Below are positions 47,342-59,400 of a stretch of DNA of 64,000 nt, piece by piece. This stretch comes from Litsea cubeba (taxonomy: Eukaryota; Streptophyta; Magnoliopsida; Laurales; Lauraceae): the NCBI GenBank assembly GCA_012931725.1, contig CM022944.1:30757641-30821640 (forward strand). The letters run 5' to 3'. Position 1 is the stretch's first letter; the number at the start of each line of letters is the position of its first letter. Position numbers and translations under genes: made by a program. Below the pieces are notes generated by a model. It saw only the letters and a list, made by a program, of their open reading frames with translations, had not been told where the DNA came from and did not search any database.

Positions 47342-49628
47342 GCGGCGACATTCATAGATGATATGTCCCGACTTTTTACAGTAACTACAGACTTTCTGTT
47401 TGCATTGAGATCATACTTGTCAAATTCGTTTCGATTCGGACGAAATGTTTGAGTTATTTCGTTTCGAAACCAAAACCGAACTGAACATCTCGCCTGAAGA
47501 TGTTCGGTTCAGATTTCGTTCAAATTCGCCGAAATATAGGATTTCGTGCAAAAAATCCTAAATTCGGACGAACACTATACGAATCAACATATTCGGACGA
47601 ATCGGGGGGAAGACCATTAAAGAAGAAAAAAATTGAATGAATGTAGTCTAGCATTCTACCAAATTTGAAACAAAATAAATGAAATCTTTTGAAATACCTG
47701 TTCTGGAGCAGCGACACCTCATGTTCCTCTCCTTCGACAACATGCAGTCTTCAAAATCCCATTCTATCTATAAAATGGGCTCAAAGATGCAGGTATCAAC
47801 CACGAGTTCTTTTATATCCCTATTCCCCTTTCAATATCTTGCGATTATTCTTTTGTTGAGGGCTGTCATTGGATTTCTCCCTCGCCTAGGGCTGTTGATT
47901 GAATTTTTCCCTCGCCAAGTTGGTTGGGTGGATTTCCTTTCTCCTCGAGGGTCGTCTTTGCTGGCTTTGCCTGATCTATTTGGAAAAAATCTCGTCGAAT
48001 CCTCAGGTATGCATCGATCTCTCTCCCCTTCCGTTTCTTCCCCGTCATTCCACGTTTTTGTGAAAGGGTTGGAGGCTTGGAGCTCCGTTTGGGTCTTACG
48101 AAAGAGTAAAGGTACTATATACCTTTTATGGTTTGGTCCTGACCGCTTAAGAAAAATAAGTGGTTCTGATCAGATATGGGAAGTGAGGCCCACTTTTTGT
48201 ATTTGTTCAAAACTTATTCTATTTTATATAAATTTATGGAGTTTGATAGTTGATGCTGCATTTTTATGGTCCACCAGTTGATCACGTGTCTTGTGCATTG
48301 ATCATCTTTTAAACACTAGACTGTGGAGTTCTTAGAATCATGGTCCACCATTTGATCACGTGGCAGCTTAACATAATTTGATTGCACGATGGGCCTTTGG
48401 ATAATTGCAATCTCAATTCTCAATCTTCCATTGCTGATAATTTTGTCTATTTAGATTTTGTCATGTGGGACCTTCTAGCTTCTAAAAAATGGTAATTGGT
48501 AACCCTGTGTACACCTGGTCATTAGGGCTACAAAACAGGCAGGCTAACCTGAGTGGAATTTGAGCACACCTGCCCCTGCCCCTTGAGGATTTTTTTTTGC
48601 GATGATGAGGCCCACTTATTTGCAATCATTAAAAATTTTATATATAAATTTTTTTAAGTGAGGCCCACATATGTATATATATAATATAAATATATATTTA
48701 TATTTTTCCGAAACAAATTTCTGAATTGAAAAGCGAAATGTCCGAATCTGCCGAAATATTTCATTTTGGAGCCAAGCCGAAACGGCATTCGAAACAAACT
48801 TGACAACTATGATTGAGATGTAAGATGCCCAAAATTTTGACAACTGTAACATTGGGTTTTGCTCAAGTCTTGAGGCGGAGGCTGAGAAGCCTTATTAGCC
48901 GAAAACGCGACTGAATAGGTCTCAGTTTTTTGTTGAGCTATATGGGTTGAGGTCGAAATGCCCTGTTCCTCGCGTAAGAGTTCATTTAGGCAGACATTCA
49001 AGGAAGGCAAAGGCGTCCGATTCATAAGGGCAGATCAGACACTTTCATATTCATTCCGTAATTTCATCAAAAATTGATCTCGCTGACTCGAGGCCTGAAT
49101 CACGATCAGAACGTCGGCAGCCACATCTGCATACTTGATACTACCGTATTCCGACCATAGGGTTCGGAATCCGGAATAGTATTCTTGGATTGACAAGGTC
49201 CCTTGTGCATATTCAGCAATTGCATATTCAAGATGAAATTGACGTGCTGAGTTATCTTGATGGTACACTTGCTTCAGATACCCCCACATGTCTTTAGAAG
49301 TGGGGTAAGGTTTGAGATTCATTATCAGATGCGGCTCGACTGAACCCAATATCCATGTTTTTATTTTTGCATCTTTAGTATGCCAAGCGGATATCTTCTT
49401 CTCCTCTTCCGTGGGTTTAGGTTCAGATCCAGAAATATAGCCCCACAATTCTTTAGCTTCAAGATATATTTGGAACTGAAACAACCAAGCGGGGTAATTT
49501 TTTCCTGTGAATCGGATCAAGGTAACCTCAGATTTTTCCATCTTCAATCGAGATTGGCCAAAACAGTGAACATGCAGTAAAAAAAATCCAGCAACAGTGA
49601 AGAGATGAAGTCTAAATGTGGATAACAA
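47342..49628 (-). pseudogene. copia gag (UBN2-type), split by a transposon
   Basis: The capsid-like part is on 49628-49035 (MEKSEVTLIRFTGKNYPAWLFQFQ, then SAWHTKDAKIKTWILGSVEP), matching the UBN2 family. Downstream are two zinc knuckles. The first (C-X2-C-X4-H-X4-C) begins near 48855 and its last Cys codon lies beyond the insertion. The second (CSYCKKSGHIIYEC) is at about 47390-47349. The insertion at 47412-48811 falls inside the first knuckle. An in-frame stop near 49030 also interrupts the frame. Confidence 0.85.
47412..48811. mobile_element. non-autonomous hAT-like element inside copia gag (1,400 bp)
   Basis: It is flanked by an exact 8-bp duplication, ATTGAGAT, at 47404-47411 and 48812-48819. 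The ends are CATACTTGTCAAATTCGTTTCG and, inverted, CATAGTTGTCAAGTTTGTTTCG. Subterminal TTCG/CGAA motifs are dense on both sides (47430-47600 and 48710-48790). No transposase is present. A 200-codon plus-strand frame (47679-48281) has no known domain; whether it is a captured fragment is unknown. Eight-bp duplication plus short TIR points to hAT. Confidence 0.85.
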
Positions 49629-50194
49629 ACTATGCTGTATGTAGTAGCCAAGATCCGATCAAGCAGTAAAGAAAAATCAACACAGAACAGAACATAATTT
49701 AATACAGAACAGAAAAAATCCCAACAAATCACCCCAGGCGACCAGGATTTTGGCTGCTGATCTTCTACGTGGGCCCCACTGATGGATCTGGACAATGATC
49801 AGATCACTGATCTGAGGAAGTACAGTATTCTGGCTTCTATTGAAAAAAGAATGAACTAATTCCCCCACAGATCCAAGATTTTGGACGGTCTTGATGGAAA
49901 CAGTTTAAGAAAACTGGAAAAACTCGAGAATGGGCAAAACACCAACCTGAAAGTGCTGAAAAAATCCGAAAAAATCTCCAATATTCTTAGGAAGGCCAGG
50001 CGACCATGTCTGTAAAGATTGCCGAAGATGATGTGATGATCAGAGGTGGGCCACCATGAAGATGTCACTGCCGCAGTGTCTGGATTCTGTGAAACAGATC
50101 TCTGATCTGTCGTTCTTCAATAGAGAGTGATTTCTCTATATCCTGATTGCCTTGATGATATGCAAGATCAAAGAACAAGATTTTCTTGAACATA

Positions 50195-50206
50195 GCTTTG
50201 ATACCA
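50195..50206 (-). promoter_or_regulatory. primer-binding site of the copia element
   Basis: On the minus strand TGGTATCAAAGC directly follows the 5' LTR end, one base from the usual initiator Met tRNA complement. Confidence 0.88.
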
Positions 50207-50527
50207 TGTCATTTTCATAATTGCAAACCACAAGAATGAAACAAGAGACATAGAAATTTTACTGTATTAATTTTGTGTGTCTTTTGACTCTTTTCTTGGA
50301 GATCGACCACCAATATATAGGAATATACATGCCTTAATCATGGCTCTTACAAAGGAAACTAGCTAATTACATTAATTACTAATCTAAGTTAGGAAAGCAA
50401 ACAATTACTGAATTATATACAGCTGTTTCAATATTGACCAAATCAAATCCACGTGAGATGTATCTTACTGGACTGGATTGACTCATGGGCCTCGGACCCC
50501 TTATTGGGTCGTCGGCCAAACTGAACA
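50207..50527 (-). repeat. 5' LTR of the copia element
   Basis: 321 bp, the partner of 43693-44002. It is longer mainly by an extra TCTTTTGACTC-like stretch near 50280. Confidence 0.9.
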
Positions 50528-50904
50528 GTTTGGAGGGGTTCAACGAGGCCTAGGTTGAGCCTAGGGTGGATCAGCTATGAGGATTTGGTTGGGATGATGG
50601 TCGGTTGAAGTGGATCTTGGGATTTGGGTAGTTATATGGCTGGTGGCTGTAGTGGATGGCTTGGATCTATGGATTTTGTGGCTGATTGTTGGTGGAGATG
50701 GTGTAGATCTAGGATTTTGGACAAGAAAACAAAGAAAAGGAAATTAAGAAGAAGATAAAGTGGAATACCTCAAATTGGCCTCGTGCCAAATTCCAAATCA
50801 GGAGGAAGAAGGTCTCAAGAGCGCTTGTAGAAGAACTAAATGGAGAACTCAAAAGGCTTTAGTTTCATTAACATTCATCATTAAAGAATAGAGAGACTAT
50901 ATAC

Positions 50905-51217
50905 TGTTAAGTAGTTGTTTGTGCAGTTTCCTATCACCAATTGGTTTTGGGATTACTGGCTAGCAACTTTGACATGGTATCAGGGCCTGAGGTCTCGAGT
51001 TCGAAACCATGCAGGGTAGAAATGCCCCATGCTGCATTGTGTGTTTGTGCGGGCGCAAAATGCGCAGGGCAAAAAGGCCCCATGCCGCGTTATAGTCTTG
51101 TGCGGGCGTGTGCTTCGGATCTGGGCGGTGTCCCGCCCGAGGGGGGGTGTTAAGTAGTTGTTTGTGCAGTTTCCTATCACCAATTGGTTTTGGGATTACT
51201 GGCTAGCAACTTTGACA
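50905..51217 (+). mobile_element. TRIM (miniature LTR retrotransposon), 313 bp
   Basis: Two 70-bp direct repeats (50905-50974 and 51148-51217) are identical by eye, beginning TGTTAAGTAG and ending AACTTTGACA. The left one is followed at once by TGGTATCAGGG (50975-50985), an initiator-Met-type PBS. The right one is preceded by a polypurine GAGGGGGGG (51139-51147). The 173-bp interior contains a degenerate two-fold tandem unit (GCAGGG...GTGCGGGCG, about 51010-51110) and no gene. The flanks (TATAC against CGCTC) do not match. Confidence 0.85.
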
Positions 51218-53297
51218 CGCTCGCCCTAGGCCCATTTTTCAGGGGGGCCCAAAAATGAGATTGACAAGATTAACTGGAAAATAAAATTAATATTAAAATT
51301 ATTAGATGAGTATGCTCAATTTTAATTTTTCATAATTAGGCCCACTGAAAAAAAATTTGATGCTCAGTTTACTATTACACAATTCCTTGTCCAACACAAT
51401 TTTATTTTTTCATAATTTAGCCCACTTAACTGATTTTGATTGATCATAATTGGGCCCACTTAAAATTTTGATGGCCAGTTAGCATTTAGCTTTGTTACAA
51501 AAGTCTCTGGCCCACCCTGAATGCAACAATATTACTCTTGATTTGGAACTAAAACAAAAAGTTTATGAAACCTTATAGCCTTAGATTTATTTTTTTGAGC
51601 GTTTGTGGGCCCCATAATCAACATTTGAACCTTTAATCCATTTAATCATCTGAACCTTTTACAAATTATAAGTATTTGTCTTGTAAAAGAACTATTGAAT
51701 TGTTACAACTTACAAGTATTTGTCTTGATTATATATTATAGCCTTTTATTTTGAATGTTTATATATTGAAGTTTGAATTTATATGCTTTGAATGTTAAAT
51801 TTTTAGTTAATTTTGACATGTTAGATATTGGTTGAAACATGAATGAGGCCATCACTAAGTATATATATATATATGCCTAATTTTTACTCTTGCCCTGGGC
51901 CCTGAAAAATTCAGAACCAGCCCTGCTCTTTCCCCAAGGTGTGGTGTGGTGCCATATGGTCAACTTGGATCACAGTCCAGGGTTACACTCACTGCTAGAT
52001 TGAACCATCATTTTTGGATTGCAATCAGGGTTTTACGTGGTGTATTGTTTGATCTTTTGCTATGGAATCTGTAGCTTGCTAGATCTGACCAGGATGATTA
52101 TTGGGATATCCACTCTAAAACCTCTCCATCTGCTGCCCCTATACACTTGATTGGGATTCTTGGATAGGCGCCACTTCTGATTAGTTGATGCCATATGGTT
52201 TGAGGGGACCATTACCCTAAACATTAATGCAGACACTAAAAAAAAAAAAAGATCTGGTGGGATGGTTATAATGTGTGGATGTCTTGGGCACATGGATAGA
52301 TCCAGCCCGTTCAAAGTTACCTTCCCCTTATGTATTGGTTACACTCCAACTTTAATCCTTATCAAAATGAAACATGCCATTCGACTGAAACACCTTAAAA
52401 CCATTAAATCTTTAGGGCCTTCAAATCAATGGTCATGATATACCAACGTTCTGAAACCAGACAATCCAACACATTGATGGCTAGGATTAAAACATTTGAA
52501 TTTAAATAAACTAAAAGACATAAACCATTAAAACAACTCTAAATAATATAAAATTAATATAAGCTAATGGGCTGGTAGGTGGGCTGGGCCCAAAAGACTG
52601 GGTCGAGATAGATGGGTTGGGCCCACAGACCAGTCAACCCATGGGGACCATGGGTCTGTCCTACATCAGATGCCCACTCGTGCAATGTGCTCTTGATGAT
52701 CTCTGAGTGTGCGCATGCGTGCGGCTCTTGTTTGCCAATGAGATGCAAATCAGCTTGTAGGGCCCACTTGGGTTCATGCAAGTCAGTGGGGCTAGGGGGA
52801 TGGGAAGGTCTCCAATGGGAGTGATGTACACCATCAGATTGATCAAGCGTAAAAATGAGAACCTTTTTACTTTTTTTAATTTCTAAACTTTTTTATCAAT
52901 CAAACAGTGCACAGAACTCTTATTTTCATGCTTTGATGAATTCAGTGGTGTGCATTTTTTTTTCTTTTGGGAAATGTAATCCAATTGTGAATCTATCTCA
53001 TTGGAGCGAAATTTGGGCCACAACCTATGCATTGTTTTGGAATGTAATCCAGTGGTGAATACATCATTGGAGTGAAGTATGGGCCACTACCTATGCATTG
53101 GGGAATGTGATAATAATAGCTTGAGTCATGCAAAGGTGGGCCCCATATTTGTCGACAGATGGTGATCATGGAACTTCCTATGTTGGATCATTTCTTGAGT
53201 AGCCAGATATAAACCAAACCCAAACAAATAGAGGGGCAAGGGTGTAAGAGCATTATACCCCACACCCTGCTAGCCAGATTACATGATAAAGCCCCCC
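51218..53297. other. no gene seen
   Basis: AT-rich DNA to about 51930, bounded by similar GC-rich phrases (CTCGCCCTAGGCCC at about 51220 and CTTGCCCTGGGCCC at about 51890). The right one continues AGAACCAGCCCTG, which resembles an inverted hAT terminus, so a decayed hAT element is possible. The stretch 51930-53297 shows no recognisable coding exon. The MOS1 first coding exon, if in the window, was not found here. Confidence 0.35.
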
Positions 53298-53408
53298 ATG
53301 GCAGATGGTTTATTTTCTCATATTTGAACCCACTATGGCAGATGCTTTATTTTCTCATATTTAAATCCCCTGTGGCAGATGGTTTATTTTCTAGATATTG
53401 TCGCAGAT
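53298..53408 (+). repeat. 37-bp tandem repeat duplicating a splice acceptor-like motif
   Basis: Units starting 53298, 53335 and 53372 share TGGCAGATG(G/C)TTTATTTTCT. Each contains GCAGATG(G/C), the same motif that forms the exon start at 53403-53410. The units lie immediately upstream of the first MOS1 exon recognised here. Confidence 0.75.
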
Positions 53409-56400
53409 GGGTTTCCGCACGAAGAGGTATGCATGTATTGGGGAAAGCAGCTGTTCCGAAACCTATTAATTTACCTAGTCAAAGGTGCACTCTTTTCTGT
53501 TAAACTTTACATTTTTGCTTGCTCTTCAAAACCCGCTTAGTTGTGACACAAATTGCATGTGTTCTTTGTTATTTCAAGGTTGGAAAACCAGGGATTGGAC
53601 CCTAATGTGGAAATTGTTCCAAAGTAAGTTTCTTTTGTCCATCTGAACTTTGTCTTTTTATTCCTCGTGTAGGTCTATATAATTACTACCTTTCATTATC
53701 ATCATTTTTTTTTCGAATGATATTTTCTAAAGTATTGTTTATTCCAGGTTGCATGTATGACATTTTTATTTAGTGAGGCTCATGACGTAGCATATTGTGT
53801 GCATGTAGGGGTACACACAGTTGGGGGAGTCATTCATCCTCTTCAGCACAAAATGCTTGGGGCTCCTTAGCATTGTTACCTCCGACCACTGATACAAATG
53901 TCGGTCCGTCAAGCCCTCTTACTGCCCGCCCTTCATCTGGTGGGAGCGTTACTCGACCATCAACTGCTGGTAGTGAGAGATCTCATGAACATGCGTCCGG
54001 TGGCTGGGGGCCAAATTCACGCCCATCATCTGCATCTGGGACATTGGCAACAAATCAGCCACAAGTGGTGTCAACACGTCCTCGCAGTGCAGAGACAAGG
54101 AGCGGTAGCTCTCAGTTATCTCGATTTGCCGAACCTGTGGCTGAAACTTCAGAAGCATGGGGGGGACCAACAATGGCAGTGAATCTTGTATGTTCTCCTG
54201 TCACCAATGTCACTTTCAGTCTTAAGATGATAAATATAACTAACTAAGTTGTCACAATTTATGTAATGATTTTCTTTTGCATTTTCTCTAGTTACATGCA
54301 TTTTCCAAATAGCATTCTGGTTTGCCACTGCTGATACTACATCCATGATTTTTTCGCTACTTACCTTTTTCTGTTATTTGGCTGTTTTACTTTACAGGGA
54401 ACTGCTTCCACCAAGCATAATGAGTTTACTCTCAGTTCTGGAGATTTTCCTACGCTTGGCTCTGAAACGAATTCAGAGTTGCATGCAAGACGAGGTTTTT
54501 TCACTCTACTTGTTTCCATTGACCTACAAGTTGATCTTTTTCTTTAGTTCGAATGCAAGTGAAGAAGTGACTGTCATTTGTGTACTGTTCTGGATGAGCT
54601 TTGCATTGTTCAAAGAGCTTAAATTTATTGTATTTCTTTTTCTCTTTGGCAATTAATGAAGAAACTTTTATTTATTCTTCTAGTATCTCCACCTTAACTT
54701 TACAATTACACATGTATAAATTCATCCATTCTGATAGCTTTGCAGTGGCCTTATCTGCTTTGACAATCACAGAACTTAAAAGCTGAGATCTGCAAAGATC
54801 GTGTAATTTCTCTTTCAAGGGCATGACTTTTAGTTTTTTTTTTTTTCTTAGAATGCTAATTTTAAGCTTATTAAGCAGCATATGCTGACTTATGGACACA
54901 GTTTTTTTTTTTTTACTGCTACACTCTTGCCCTTTCCCCTTGTAGTAGCAGATCTGGGATGGGAAGGTGGGGATGGGGAACTGGGAAGTACGTTCTTGGA
55001 TCGACAACGGTATTATGTCGTTATCAGCACCATCACCATCAGTAGAGTCATCTTCTCAACTGGACTCATCAATATCATGCATTTCTATATCATGCATTTC
55101 TGCATTGAGGAAATCTGTATTGCAATACTGGATCCTCCCTCTCAGCCAACCTTCATCCAAAGGGTCATCTTCTTTGAATTTATAATCCAAATTAATTGGA
55201 TCATAGTCTCTATTTTATTTTGTTTGCAGGTTTCTTGCCCTTAACCTCATTTTATAATGCACAAAGACCAGCTTTTCCAACTTCTTGATTGTAAGGCGAT
55301 TCCGGCTCAGTGTGGATCAAACTAAATGTACTCCAGTTTCTTTCACATCCGGACGATGCTGCTATTTAGCTCAAAATTGGGAGTACAATCGCCAAAGTTG
55401 TTCCACCATTCAGCTGTATTAAAAAAAACAGTACAAAGCTATCAATATTCAATACTTGAATAAAGTTGTATTTAAACTTTTCGTTTAAGTTTTGGTTATA
55501 AGAAAGAAATGAATGATAATAGAAATTTACTTGGGTCCATCTTTGTACGAGCTAATCTACAAATGTCAGACCCAAAACTGCCAAGAGCGCCTTTAGATAA
55601 CCTCAACTATAAAATTTAAAATAGAGAAACTTAGTAACTAATAACAAGTACCTCATAAACTAAGATAATGATAATCAATTAAACGAAACTTACCTGATTA
55701 AGAATACCATTTTGCTTATGCTTTTGCTTTTAGCCATTGTCTCTAAAGTCTTTTTGAAGCCTCGAAATACTTTTAATGGTTAGTATGAAGTTCTTGCTAT
55801 ACTAAAATGATGGGTTCAAGAAGTATGCTGCATGATGTCCAAAATATCGATTTAATAATGTAGTGAATTCTCAAATAAATAACTTTCTACAAAATCCAAA
55901 ATACTAAAAATCAGATTTACCTGCGGAATGTATATTTTCTTTGCTCTATAGCAAGCTTTGTTCGATCCAGGGCATCATACAAAAAACCCACTGTGGGCTT
56001 CGTATTAGCATCTACTAATTTCAACTCCTTCACAAGAGGTTCGAGTTAGTGTATAATATTGTTAGCCTTATACAGTTATACCAAGAATCTATGCCAGGAA
56101 TAATTTGTGATACATGTTGTGACAAAGGCAAGTGGGAAAAGTTTGAGTTCACATATGCAATCCTTGTGAAAACTTGCATTAGATTCGGCCTCTAACGACA
56201 TAGGCTCTCTCGGGTCACAAAATGCGCAGCAAAACTTGTAATACCCAGCCCCAGAAGCTCACAGGTCGTGACCCTGATTGTATTCTCTTAGAAGATCAGT
56301 CATAAACTGATGGTTATGTATCATGTCCGTGATCATTTTTCCCTCAATTGTTTTTTGGACATCTTCCAATTTATCAATGTCCTCCAACATAAGATCAATA

Positions 56401-59400
56401 CAATATGCCACACACAGCACCCAAACAATATGTGACTTCTTTTCATGTACTATCTTTCTCGCCGCTTTAAACTTCACTGCATTTTCCGTCACAACTTGGA
56501 CAACATCTTCCCATCCATCAATTTATTGTATCGTTTGTTCTATCAACATGTAAAAGTATTGGGCATCCTGGCGATGTCCGGATGTATCGACTCACCTAAT
56601 AAAAACAATTAGTGTGACACAATAAGTCATGAAGTTAATTATGTGCCACCTATTATTGCTTGTCCATCCATCCATCACACATAAGTGTGCACCCATACTC
56701 TTTCCATGTTGCAACAATGGCCTTCGATGGATCTCTCATAATCCCCATATTCCAAAGTCAAGGTATTTTCCAGCTTATCTTATAAGAGGAAGGAGGTTTA
56801 ACTCCTGGGCCCACTTCAGCTATAGTATCAACCATGATCCGATAATACGGTGAATTCACACATTTGGTGGAATTTGATTATAGTGAACGAACTTAGAAAT
56901 TGCACGGCCCCTTTTCAAAGCTCTATTCTTCATATCACCCATTAAAGAAATTTTGGGTTGTTTCATGCTTTGGGTCCTATACAAGAAGAATCCATGGATC
57001 CTTGAGTAGCTGGGTCCCGCGATTTGTGGTCTGTAGGCCCGGTAGAATTGGCTCCACCCCGTAGCTCATCTGTACAAGCCTGCTCAGCTGCATAGGCCTC
57101 ACGGCTAGCTTTCATCCCCTTCCTCAATTATTCAACATCCTCATCCTCCTCATCCTCCTCATCATCAACATCAAATGGTTCCATTCCGACCACTCACCTC
57201 ATACTTTTCTTCTTTTCTTCTTATGCCTTCTTTCCATGTATAATTTCTCTTATTTGTTTCCTCACTTTAGTAGGGACATTTGGACAGCCTTTTGCATCCC
57301 CTGATACATGTCTAAGATGTTGTTTACATCTATGAATGCCTCCACTCATTATTTTTTGACACCATTACATTTCACCCTATGACTGTCCCGACCGACCGCC
57401 TCTCCATGTTCCCATCTGGGATCATCATCTTCGTCTTTTTTTGGTGCCATTGTGATCTAAGAAATAAAGTTTGCAAAACTAGATAAATAAAAGAATACAG
57501 AAAGCTATTTAACATGCTTATAAGTGAGTTTAATGACTCAAATCTCTCAACTTCATCATGTATTCAACTTACCTAGAGATATATAACTCTAATATCCTTT
57601 CTAATCATCCTTTACTATAAATAATTAATACATTAAAAGAAATTAGTAATTTACATGCTTATATGTAAGTGAAAAGATTGATTTTTTACATGAAAATGTA
57701 TAGATCTAGATCTCTACATCACCTACTTATGTTACTAAATTGAACAAAAAAAATTAAATAAGAAAAAATAATATTTTTACATATTTTAAATAAGAAATTA
57801 TTATTTGTGAGTGCGCATTCATCGATTTTGGCTTAAAACCATAGATCTAAGTGATAGACACCTCAACATTTTAAATATCTTAAAGAGAAAAACAAAAAAA
57901 AAAATTATTTTTTACTTACTTTAGATAATGTTAGTAAATAAAAAAATTACTGTTTTTGGGTGTAGATGCATAGATGTAAGTATAGAACCATAGATGATTG
58001 ATCTATGCCGGATGCAGTAAAAAATCTTGAACTTAAAAAAAAAAAAAAAAAAACCTCGATTTTCTTTGTTCTCATAAAAAAAACGACCAAAAAATGAAAG
58101 GAAATTGTTTTCTTTCCCAACAAATCAATGGTGGAAAAACCATCTCTAAGCAAAACACATTCCTCTATTCTAAACAATCTAAGCAAGTAGAAACAAAAAA
58201 AAAAAAAAAAAAGCATACCTCAATCTCCAAGATTCAAAAACCCCTCTTTTGGATGAATAGTAGGTTTGATCTTTGGTTGGCTAAATCACACAAAATACAA
58301 AGATTTGATCTCCATCTTGCAGGAAATGGCCTTAGTACACTTGAAAACCCTAGGAAGAAGTGTTTCCAGCAAGTGAAATGGAAAAAAAAAACCCATTTCG
58401 TGGGGTTTTCTAGTCAACCGAGTCCATCACTATGAGGACTCAGCCTACTTGGGCGAATCCTGTGCGACTCGCCCAAGTCCCATACGACTCGCTAGAGTTG
58501 GCTGTTTTTTAAAACATGCCAGGACACCCCAAGGATTTGCGTGAGATGTAACCTTTTTACCATCGCGTGGGACATCCCATGACAAATCCAACCCCCTCAC
58601 ACTCACTAACCTCCAATAAATTAGCACTCACCCCAGTTTGTCAGTAATCTGAATAATAATCACCGTCAAATTATGATTATTATTCAGATTACTGCTAAAT
58701 TAGGGTGAGTGCTAATTTATTGGAGGTTAGTGAGTGTGAGGGAGTTGGATTTTTCATGGGATGTCCCACGCGATGGTAAAATGGTTACTCTCATCTCATG
58801 GAAAGATATGAGAGGTACCTCTTAGCAGGACATAGCCAGGTGGTTGGGGTGGTGTTGGGTTTTCCCTAGAGCCTTTTTTTTTTAACATTTGCTCCTTGAA
58901 TACATACTATATCCAACTCTTGTTGCGTCATCTTTCTTGTTTTAATTATCTTTTTACATGATATGTTCCACTTTATGGTGCGTCTTATGGAGATGGAGAA
59001 TTTCTTGCACTATTATGGAGATACAGAATTTTTTACTTGCACCGTTATGGAGATTGAGAATTTCTTACTTGCACGAGATAGAGAATTTCTTACTTGCACT
59101 ATATGCCAGGTCATAGTTCTCATGGGCGTCCTGTCTCCTCTGGTGGTGCTGCAGCTCAACAGGAGAGATCTACTCCGACTGGTAAGTATGCCTAGCATAA
59201 AGGCCTGCAAATGTTTCATTGAGACTCAGATCCTGTTAGTTTTATTTACCCACTTGCATTCATTTTTTATGTGTAAAAAAACATCTACGCTTTGCGTGTC
59301 AGATGATGGCCCCATAGATGCAAGTGCAGGGAAGGGGGATGTAAACACATGGAGAAGGGAAACTTCACCAAAAACTGGCGGTGGGACTCCAAGGATGGAG

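Larger units (their letters stand above)
43693..50527 (-). mobile_element. Ty1/copia LTR retrotransposon, full length with nested insertion
   Basis: LTRs at 43693-44002 and 50207-50527 begin TG and end CA. The element is flanked by GTTTG (43688-43692 and 50528-50532). A PBS and a polypurine tract sit next to the LTRs in the right places for a minus-strand element. Gene order on the minus strand is gag, protease, integrase, reverse transcriptase, RNase H, the copia order. Gag is split by a 1,400-bp insert (47412-48811). My hand alignment of the LTRs gives about 14 differences plus one indel of about 11 bp, so the insertion is old but not ancient. Confidence 0.92.

Noticed and set aside
47679..48281. 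200-codon plus-strand frame as a host gene
   Set aside because: It lies wholly within the 1,400-bp hAT-like insert and has no recognisable domain. A captured fragment cannot be excluded, but a gene call is not supported.
54882..55244. Additional MOS1 exon encoding a 120-codon plus-strand frame
   Set aside because: The stretch is antisense to the dimerisation domain and acidic tail of the hAT transposase, and the neighbouring MOS1 exons join in phase without it.
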